Position numbers and translations under genes: made by a program. Source: Candidatus Dojkabacteria bacterium UBA2177 (lineage in GTDB: Bacteria; Patescibacteriota; Dojkabacteria; SC72). Taken from it: DNA of 26,485 nt. The notes beneath the pieces are model-generated. The model had not been told where the DNA came from, ran no database searches, and saw only the letters and a program-made list of their open reading frames with translations. The stretch spans positions 1 to 26,485 of the forward strand of contig DCVX01000018.1 in the NCBI GenBank assembly GCA_002328805.1. The letters run 5' to 3'. Every line of letters starts with the position of its first letter. The stretch's first letter is position 1. Positions 21,153 to 26,485 of this stretch are shown here, one piece after another.

Positions 21153-22716
21153 AGAAAAAGTAGAAAAGAAAACCCCTGTCTATGGATATATAAGAAAATC
21201 TACAGAAGAAAACCAAGAGGGTAATTCAAGAAGACAACAAAACTCTCTAGAATACCAACGCAAAACGAACGAAGAAATAGCTCAAAGGAATAACTTGAGA
21301 ATAGTAAAAACTTTTCAAGATAGTATGACAGCATATAAAGCATTCGTAAGAGATGGTTTTAAAGAAATGCTTGATGTTTTTGCAGAACAAGGAAAAGAGG
21401 GCAATGTAAAGGGAATAGTATGTACAGAACATAACAGATTGGCAAGGAACTTTGGAGATGGAGGATTAATTCTTTGGTACTTACAGGATGGGTTAATAGA
21501 TAAAATATATACATTTGACAAAATCTTTACCAATTCAGCTAGTGATCAGATGATGTTAGCTATTAACTTCGCTATGGCTAAACATTCTAGTGATGAGACT
21601 AGCTTTAGATCAAGGAGAACATGGGATTTAAAAGCCTCTCAAGGACAACCTCCAAATCAAATCATTCCAGGATATAAATATGTAGGAGAGAAAGGAAGGA
21701 AGGTTTGGAAGGTAGAACCTAAGAATGCCCCAATAATAATTGAGATGTTTGAAAGGTTTGGAAGTGGCAAATACACAGTATATGAGATATATGAGTTTAC
21801 AAAGGAAAAAGGCTTAATAAGTCCGAGAACGGGGAAACCCTATAAAAGTGAGAAATCGGTTCGTGAATTACTAAAAAAGAAGGAATATGCAGGGTTATTT
21901 GAATACAATGGAGAGGAAATAAAGGGCTCCTATAAGTCCCTAGTGAGCCTAGAGCTCTATTTTAAGGCTCAGGAGGTATTGGAGTCCTCTTCACATCCAA
22001 AATCGCCAGGTAAGAGTGAATATGCCTATTCGGATGGCCTTATTAAGTGTCAAATATGTGGTGGAAATATGTCTGGAACTATTCGTAAAGGTATTACCTA
22101 TTACAGGTGTTTAAATAGGGCAGAGCCATGTAAGAGTAAAAAATCTCTTAGACCTTCGTATTTGAAGGAATCTCTGATAGATGAGAAGATTGTAGATTTG
22201 TTTAAGGATGTTGAGATCTCGGAAAAGAAGTTTAAACAACTATCCTCCTACATCTCTGATCTTTTTGAAGATGAGAAATCTAGATACCGAACAGATCTAG
22301 TAGTCTTAAAGGGCAAATTATCTAATGCACAGGACGAATTTAGCGAGTATTCAAAACAGTTGTCAGAACTAAGGAAAGTTCCTTCTAACAGGAGGGGAGA
22401 AGAGTGGGAGAGAGATGAAGAAGGATATATAAGCTTAAGAAAGAATGCACACTTAAATGTTGATACTCTTAAAAGGAGAATTTCTAAGACAGAAGAACTT
22501 CAAGAGGAGATTCCTTCTATGATGATAAATTTCTTGGAAAACATAAAAATTGTCTCATCTAGATTCAAAGACGCTTCGCCGTCTAATAAACGCCAGATAG
22601 TTGATACACTTTGCGCGAACTTTAGATGGGATGGGATGAAACTAAGCTGGGACTGGAAAAAGCCATATCACATACTTACAGGTTCTGAAAAAAAAGGTGA
22701 TTGGCTCCGCGAGTAG
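21145..22716 (+). CDS. Large serine recombinase (integrase) of the element
   Basis: This 523-residue site-specific recombinase cuts and joins DNA through a Ser-DNA bond. The N-terminal resolvase domain has YGYIRKSTEEN with catalytic Ser19 and NRLARN (97-102) with the essential arginines. A recombinase domain follows (about 175-290, including GYKYVGEKGRKVW), then a zinc ribbon with C302, C305, C322 and C329, and a long coiled coil (about 350-455). The gene is at the right end of the element. Its last five codons and stop (22702-22716) are read from the antisense of tRNA-Asn, so its natural C-terminus depends on what lies beyond the att repeat. No Shine-Dalgarno is evident; it relies on coupling to the 85-residue gene. 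Use of a tRNA 3' end as target is more typical of tyrosine integrases. Confidence 0.95.
   Translation: MPKEKVEKKTPVYGYIRKSTEENQEGNSRRQQNSLEYQRKTNEEIAQRNNLRIVKTFQDSMTAYKAFVRDGFKEMLDVFAEQGKEGNVKGIVCTEHNRLARNFGDGGLILWYLQDGLIDKIYTFDKIFTNSASDQMMLAINFAMAKHSSDETSFRSRRTWDLKASQGQPPNQIIPGYKYVGEKGRKVWKVEPKNAPIIIEMFERFGSGKYTVYEIYEFTKEKGLISPRTGKPYKSEKSVRELLKKKEYAGLFEYNGEEIKGSYKSLVSLELYFKAQEVLESSSHPKSPGKSEYAYSDGLIKCQICGGNMSGTIRKGITYYRCLNRAEPCKSKKSLRPSYLKESLIDEKIVDLFKDVEISEKKFKQLSSYISDLFEDEKSRYRTDLVVLKGKLSNAQDEFSEYSKQLSELRKVPSNRRGEEWERDEEGYISLRKNAHLNVDTLKRRISKTEELQEEIPSMMINFLENIKIVSSRFKDASPSNKRQIVDTLCANFRWDGMKLSWDWKKPYHILTGSEKKGDWLRE
22702..22711 (+). other. Right attachment-site repeat (attR side) in tRNA-Asn
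   Basis: TGGCTCCGCG here is the reverse complement of the last ten tRNA bases. It matches the left copy exactly. The neighbouring bases differ on both sides of the two copies (GTGAT versus GAAGA on the left; AGTAGG versus TACTTC on the right), so the shared core is 10 bp. Confidence 0.75.
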
Positions 22717-22776
22717 GACTCGAACCTACAACCAAACGATTAACAGTCGTTCGCTCTACCATTGAGCTATCGCGGA
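22702..22776 (-). tRNA. tRNA-Asn (anticodon GTT)
   Basis: The 75-nt minus-strand gene folds into a standard cloverleaf with encoded CCA. The acceptor is TCCGCGA/TCGCGGA with discriminator G. The D stem is GCTC/GAGC with loop AATGGTA. The anticodon arm is AACGA-CTGTTAA-TCGTT with anticodon GTT. The variable loop is TGGTT and the T arm is GTAGG-TTCGAGT-CCTAC. The gene is intact after integration because the att core restores its 3' end. Plus-strand reading of it gives the recombinase's last codons and a spurious MAPRVGLEPTT-type frame. Confidence 0.97.
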
Positions 22777-22794
22777 TTATTAAACAGCAAGGAT

Positions 22795-22823
22795 ATTATA
22801 TATTTCCAGTAATATTTCTGCAA
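22795..22823 (-). promoter_or_regulatory. Promoter of tRNA-Asn
   Basis: On the minus strand TTGCAG (22823-22818) is followed after 17 bp by TATAAT (22800-22795), which lies about 18 nt before the mature 5' end. This fits a normal sigma70-type tRNA promoter with a short 5' leader to be removed by RNase P. Confidence 0.55.
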
Positions 22824-22899
22824 CATTATTTAGGATTGGAAATAGTTCTCTCTACATTATATTATATTAATATATCTAAATTAATTAGGAGAGAACATA

Positions 22900-23496
22900 A
22901 TGCCAAGAGATAAAATCAAGATAACATTTGTAGGTATGGAACCTTCAGAATCCCTAAAGGAATATGTTACAGAGAAGATAGATAAAAAGAAAAAGCTACT
23001 AAAGGAAGCTACTTTAATAGAAGTCTTCTTTAAAGAAAATATACATAGAAGAGGAGTTAAGGAAGATTTTAGAGTAGATATTAATGTTACACTACCCAAT
23101 TCACCAATAAGAGTAGAACAAAGTGGAGAAGATATGTATGCCAATATAGACCTGGCTATGGACACATTAGATAGAAGGTTAAAGCGATATTATGATAGAA
23201 GAGGAAATTGGGAAGGTATAAAACCATGGAAGGTATTAGAAGCAGAAGCAGCACTCCAGGCTCTTACGGAGGAGGTGGAGGGAGAGTTAGATGACTATTC
23301 TGACTATGTTCCTAAGATTGCTGTAATTAAGAGTGTTAAAGATATTGGTCCTATGGTAGAGGCAGAGGCTATAGAGAGGATGGAATTGTTAGGTTATGAC
23401 CAGTTCCTGTTCCTAAACAAGACTACAGGGAAGATGTCCATGATATACAGAAGAAGGAACGGTGGTTATGGTTTGGTAGAACCAGAGAAGGCCTAA
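22900..23496 (+). CDS. hpf: Ribosome hibernation-promoting factor, long form
   Basis: Long HPF binds the 30S decoding region and pairs two ribosomes into inactive 100S dimers under starvation. The N-terminal S30AE domain (about 1-105) shows the beta-alpha-beta pattern KITFVGMEPSESLKEYVTEK, RVDINVTLPN and MYANIDLAMDTLDRRLKRY. A linker and the C-terminal dimerisation domain (about 135-198; IAVIKSVKDIGPMVEAEAIE, MSMIYRRRNGGYGLVEP) follow, and 198 residues is the expected size. A clear AGGAGAG Shine-Dalgarno (22887-22893) sits 6 nt before the ATG, unlike the leaderless genes. A strong terminator follows. Confidence 0.95.
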   Translation: MPRDKIKITFVGMEPSESLKEYVTEKIDKKKKLLKEATLIEVFFKENIHRRGVKEDFRVDINVTLPNSPIRVEQSGEDMYANIDLAMDTLDRRLKRYYDRRGNWEGIKPWKVLEAEAALQALTEEVEGELDDYSDYVPKIAVIKSVKDIGPMVEAEAIERMELLGYDQFLFLNKTTGKMSMIYRRRNGGYGLVEPEKA

Positions 23497-23523
23497 TATC
23501 TAAGTAATAATAACTAGGTATTA

Positions 23524-23550
23524 AAAAAGGGAGGCAGTGCCTCCCTTTTT
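23524..23550 (+). terminator. Bidirectional Rho-independent terminator
   Basis: A perfect 12-bp stem AAAAAGGGAGGC / GCCTCCCTTTTT closes a 3-nt loop (AGT). The A-run and T-run let it end both hpf from the left and the convergent SurA-like gene from the right. Confidence 0.93.
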
Positions 23551-23570
23551 ATTTACAAATAATTTAACAA

Positions 23571-24437
23571 TTACTCTGTTTCCACTTCTTCTACAGTTCC
23601 CTCTCCCGATATATTATCTAAAAGGTTATTAATTATGTTTGTAGTAATTGTTAAGAATCCATACTCTGGTTTACCAGTAGAGTTATTTTGTATTTTGTAC
23701 TCCGCTCTCTTCTCTGCCAACCATGTAGCTTTGTAGTTTTGTACTTCCTGTTGTAAATATACCTCTTCTGTTCTATCTTTGTAGTTTTCGAATGCTAATA
23801 ATTCTCCCTCCTCTAATTCTGCTGTTTCTTCAGGGAAGATAACATCACTATATTGGTCAAAGAATGCCTTAACATCTTCCTCGGTATATTCCAAGTCAGG
23901 TGCTAATAGCTCTGTAGCTAAGAGGTCAATTTCTATTTGGTCTCTTAACTCTTTTAAAGGAAGATTGCTTGCAACTAATGCAGCCTCAAAAGCTTCCTCT
24001 CCTCCGATGCTCTGTATAATGAGATCTATCTCTGTATCTATAGCTTCTTCTGTAACGCTAACACCTGCTTTCTTAGCTTCCATTTTTATGATTTCCTCAT
24101 CTATTAATTGAGAGGCAACGGATGGCCCATACGCAGCTTCTAATCTCTCATGCCATAGGTTTTTAGATATTCTGTTACCATTTACTATAGCAACGCTGTA
24201 ATCGTTGTTTAGGTATTGAACACCTAGGTCTATTAGGGCTAAGGATGCGATTATTAAGACAACTATACCTATGACTTTTAATACAGGTTGTAGGCTTTCT
24301 GTACCTTCTACTTTAGGTAGTTTTACCTCTTTAAGATCTACTTTTTTAGGGATGATCTTTTTAGGATCTATTTTAGTGTCCTTTGTTTTGTTCTTCTTTG
24401 GGGTAGTTTTTTTAGAAGTGCTTTTCTTTTTAGGCAT
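23571..24437 (-). CDS. Membrane-anchored SurA-N-like chaperone
   Basis: The 288-residue protein has a very Lys-rich cytoplasmic N-terminus (1-48), one membrane segment (about 52-74, VLKVIGIVVLIIASLALID) and an extracytoplasmic SurA N-terminal-type domain (about 80-200). The latter shows VAIVNGNRISKNLWHERLE, QLIDEEIIKMEAKKAGVSVTEEAID and LRDQIEIDLLATELL, as in SurA/PrsA/PpiD chaperones. No parvulin (rotamase) domain follows; the C-terminal part is acidic. It probably holds exported polypeptides as they fold at the membrane but lacks peptidyl-prolyl isomerase activity. It follows the M23 gene on the same strand after 73 bp and ends at the shared terminator. Confidence 0.85.
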   Translation of the reverse strand: MPKKKSTSKKTTPKKNKTKDTKIDPKKIIPKKVDLKEVKLPKVEGTESLQPVLKVIGIVVLIIASLALIDLGVQYLNNDYSVAIVNGNRISKNLWHERLEAAYGPSVASQLIDEEIIKMEAKKAGVSVTEEAIDTEIDLIIQSIGGEEAFEAALVASNLPLKELRDQIEIDLLATELLAPDLEYTEEDVKAFFDQYSDVIFPEETAELEEGELLAFENYKDRTEEVYLQQEVQNYKATWLAEKRAEYKIQNNSTGKPEYGFLTITTNIINNLLDNISGEGTVEEVETE

Positions 24438-24510
24438 TATATATATGTTATGTAAAATTTAATATGACTAGTTTAACAAAATATTTGTTATTTGAAAAGA
24501 TGGGGGAGGA

Positions 24511-25863
24511 TTAAAGACCGAAGGAGAGGTGAACATAGATAGTTCTATATTGAGTGTTATATAAATCGGGGTGATAAATAATCACATAATCTTGCCCACA
24601 ATAATCTGTTCCTCTTTTGACGTATCCTGCTTCAGCGGCGACAACAACAGCGTTTGCCGAGCCACCTAATTTTGAGATGTCTGTCGCATAGTACTGATAT
24701 TCTTGGGGATCTTTGATGTAATTGAGATTAGGGTCATGATAGTCCTGTGTTATGTAAACCCCTGGTCCTACCATTGGGACAACGAACTTTCCTGGCAAGA
24801 GGAATTTCCAATCCCAACCATCTGCAGCAGGTGGGATACCTGAAGGCCCTCCCATTTTTAGATAACCACTTTTATATAGGTCAATATTTGGATAGAAAGA
24901 ACCAGAAGTTGTTGTAGAAGCTGCAAAATGGAGATGTGGACCTGAGGATCCTGAACAGGCATTTCCTCCAGGGTACACATATCCGATTTTCCCTCCCTTG
25001 GCGACATAACCTTCTGCCGTCATTGTACCCATGTTTGCATTGATATAAGCCAAAATCTTTTGGTCAAGGTCGGCCTGTATCGTTTTGTTCCTTTTTAGTT
25101 CTGCCAGAAGTTCTGCTTGCTTTTCTTTAGATAGTGCAAGGAGATATTCCCTTTCACTCTGTTGCTTGGACAGAACAGCTCTCTCTTCAGCCAGTTGAAT
25201 TTTCTCTTCCTCCAGAGCATTCCTTTTCGCCTGTACTTCAGCTTTCTTCTCGCTTAGAAGAGTTTCCTCCTCTTTAATCTCTGTCACCTTAGTGTTGTAA
25301 ACTTCCAAGGATTCGCGATCCTGTGTCCTTGTTATTGCTAGGTACTTACTTTTTCTTAAAATAGAAGAGAAATTCTTTGAATCCAGGAATAATTCCAGAG
25401 TACCAACAAATGAATACTTGTAGGATTCGGTAACTCTCTTATTCACAGAACTCTCAAGGACTGAAATCTCTTGTCCTAGAATAGCGACATTTTCTTCCAG
25501 TTCTCGGATACTCTTCTCAAGAAGTCCAATTTCTATATTGTGTGCCGCCACCTTGATTTCTAAGGACTTGATAGTGTTTTCTGTTTGGTTGATCTGGTTT
25601 TTTATATAGGCAATCTTTTCGTTTAGTGAGAGTTGCTGGTATTCTTCTTCTTTGAGTTGTTTTTGTAAACTACCTTCTTCTTTTTGTAACTTAAGAAGTT
25701 GCTCTTGCAAATAGTTGAAGCACTCCGGAGAGTTTGTGTCCATATACGAAGGGCAACTAGTTTGTGCTATCACCGGCTTCTCATAATACCTACTTAACCC
25801 AAAGAAAAAGGAAAGTGAAAAAACTACTAAGAAAATTGTTATAACAATATTTCTCTTTTTCAT
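24511..25863 (-). CDS. Coiled-coil M23 (LytM) protein with permuted domain order, FtsX partner
   Basis: The 450-residue protein has a signal anchor (about 7-24) and a long coiled coil (about 50-270) like EnvC/RipC, which FtsEX controls at the division site to activate wall hydrolysis. The LytM part is out of order. The segment normally at the C-terminal end of the domain (VAKGGKIGYVY, SGPHLHFAAS; H310, H312) comes first (about 287-316). The segment normally first (VVPMVGPGVYITQDY, YYATDIS, AVVVAAEAGYVKRG, YVIIYHP, TIYVHLS; D395, H445) comes last, and the protein stops right after YVHLSFGL. The His of the HxxxD zinc motif is Tyr391, so catalysis may be reduced or lost, as in EnvC. It begins 4 bp after ftsX and is surely cotranscribed. 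Confidence 0.85.
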   Translation of the reverse strand: MKKRNIVITIFLVVFSLSFFFGLSRYYEKPVIAQTSCPSYMDTNSPECFNYLQEQLLKLQKEEGSLQKQLKEEEYQQLSLNEKIAYIKNQINQTENTIKSLEIKVAAHNIEIGLLEKSIRELEENVAILGQEISVLESSVNKRVTESYKYSFVGTLELFLDSKNFSSILRKSKYLAITRTQDRESLEVYNTKVTEIKEEETLLSEKKAEVQAKRNALEEEKIQLAEERAVLSKQQSEREYLLALSKEKQAELLAELKRNKTIQADLDQKILAYINANMGTMTAEGYVAKGGKIGYVYPGGNACSGSSGPHLHFAASTTTSGSFYPNIDLYKSGYLKMGGPSGIPPAADGWDWKFLLPGKFVVPMVGPGVYITQDYHDPNLNYIKDPQEYQYYATDISKLGGSANAVVVAAEAGYVKRGTDYCGQDYVIIYHPDLYNTQYRTIYVHLSFGL

Positions 25864-25867
25864 ATAA

Positions 25868-26485
25868 CTATTCTAAATACCTCTTAACTGCACTAAAACT
25901 ACTAACAACACCAAGCAAACCACCAAACAAAAGATGCACCAAGTAGTAGATTAAGATAAAAGTAATATTTAGAGAACCTAGAAAACCTAAATTAAAATCT
26001 GTAAGAAGCTGATTTATCCAGAAAGAAAAATCCGTATTCTGCGTATAATAAACAGTAATATACCAAGGCACCAATAACAACGTAGCACCTAAGAAACCAC
26101 CCACCAAACCATAGAAAAAACCCTCTAAAATAAAAGGAAGCTTTATAAACTTATCCGTACCACCCACAAGATGCATAATCTGTATCTCATCCTCATGAGC
26201 ATTAATATTAAAACCAATAGTTATCCTAATCAGGAAGATTGTAATAAGAAGTAGAATAGAAATTAAGACTATAGAACCAACTGTAATAACCCTAGATAAA
26301 GTCCTAAGATTATCTACAACATCCTTAAAATACATAACCTCATCTATATAAGCATTAGTCTCCTTAGCTACATTTATATTCTCAATAACCTGGATTAAGG
26401 AGTCTATAGATTTAGCCCTAATCTCCAAACTAGGAGGTAAAGAATCTGCAGTCACAGTAGATATAAGATCTGGATTATCTGCAAA
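25868..26485 (-). CDS. ftsX: Cell-division protein FtsX (5' part outside the window)
   Basis: FtsX is the membrane subunit of the FtsEX complex, which passes ATP-driven movement of FtsE to peptidoglycan hydrolases outside the cell. The frame stays open to the window edge, so only the C-terminal 205 or so residues are seen and the GTG at 26455 is not the real start. Visible: the end of the extracellular loop (SLPPSLEIRAKS), a first membrane segment, the hallmark EIQIMHLVGGTDKFIKLPFILEG, and further membrane segments ending SAVKRYLE. The coiled-coil M23 partner begins 4 bp downstream. ftsE would be expected upstream, beyond the window. Confidence 0.93.
   Translation of the reverse strand, partial: FADNPDLISTVTADSLPPSLEIRAKSIDSLIQVIENINVAKETNAYIDEVMYFKDVVDNLRTLSRVITVGSIVLISILLLITIFLIRITIGFNINAHEDEIQIMHLVGGTDKFIKLPFILEGFFYGLVGGFLGATLLLVPWYITVYYTQNTDFSFWINQLLTDFNLGFLGSLNITFILIYYLVHLLFGGLLGVVSSFSAVKRYLE

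Larger units (their letters stand above)
14112..22711 (+). mobile_element. Integrative element (about 8.6 kb) inserted at tRNA-Asn
   Basis: The element is bounded by direct copies of TGGCTCCGCG (14112-14121 and 22702-22711). The right copy is the 3' end of tRNA-Asn on the minus strand (CCA, discriminator and six acceptor bases). All genes inside are on the plus strand: unknown small protein, FtsK-type motor, HAD, alpha/beta hydrolase, zinc-ribbon protein, four unknown proteins (some membrane or Cys-rich), an 85-residue protein and a large serine recombinase at the right end. The left end holds a structured leader. No replication protein, relaxase, capsid or terminase was recognised. The layout fits an FtsK-driven integrative element like the actinomycete AICEs, though without their replication gene, or a satellite element. 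Confidence 0.8.

Noticed and set aside
22701..22913. Plus-strand reading frame beginning MAPRVGLEPTT across the tRNA
   Set aside because: It is the antisense translation of tRNA-Asn, a well-known false gene, and it runs into the hpf leader.

Overview
The window is AT-rich, densely packed and uses the standard bacterial code (TGA works as a stop, for example at the end of the FtsK-like gene). The gene set (isoleucyl-tRNA synthetase with a TANNPMGVHHAWG-type signature, CarD-like factor, YvcK, CapA-like membrane phosphoesterase, several exported lysozyme-like proteins, long HPF, FtsX next to a coiled-coil M23 protein) suggests a member of the Patescibacteria / Candidate Phyla Radiation. That placement is an inference from gene content and style; no rRNA is present to prove it.

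Region by region. (1) 1-8.25 kb, core genes: ileS, then a strongly promoted tandem structured RNA (about 3150-3446), a CarD-like gene divergent from yvcK, an FkbM-type methyltransferase, an exported muramidase-like protein and a CapA-like protein. (2) 8.2-14.0 kb, accessory genes, all on the minus strand: a tandem pair of divergent proteins with a PD-(D/E)XK-like pattern, Hsp20, a 721-residue exported FN3/lysozyme-like protein, a small Cys-motif protein and a second tandem pair of unknown paralogues. (3) 14.11-22.71 kb, an integrated mobile element of about 8.6 kb with all genes on the plus strand. It is bounded by a 10-bp direct repeat that matches the 3' end of tRNA-Asn. It carries a structured leader RNA, an FtsK/SpoIIIE-type DNA motor, HAD and alpha/beta-hydrolase genes, a zinc-ribbon protein, unknown and membrane/Cys-rich proteins, and a large serine recombinase whose last codons lie in the tRNA gene. 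(4) 22.7-26.5 kb, core genes: tRNA-Asn, hpf, a membrane-anchored SurA-N-like protein, a coiled-coil protein with an apparently circularly permuted M23 domain, and the 3' part of ftsX.

How the parts work together. The element has the minimal parts of an FtsK-driven integrative and possibly conjugative element: recombinase, att sites, DNA translocase and surface-exposed proteins. No relaxase or replication gene was recognised. Joining its two ends in silico predicts that the excised circle encodes a recombinase with a different, longer C-terminus than the integrated copy. FtsX and the M23 protein form a divisome-linked cell-wall hydrolysis pair. Many genes have an extended -10 box (TGN-TATAAT) 6-10 nt before the start codon, so leaderless mRNAs are probably common in this organism.

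The strongest candidates for something undescribed are the duplicated RNA at 3.15-3.45 kb (three compensatory base-pair changes between copies), the tRNA-Asn element with its recombinase tail switch and leader RNA, and the permuted M23 domain.
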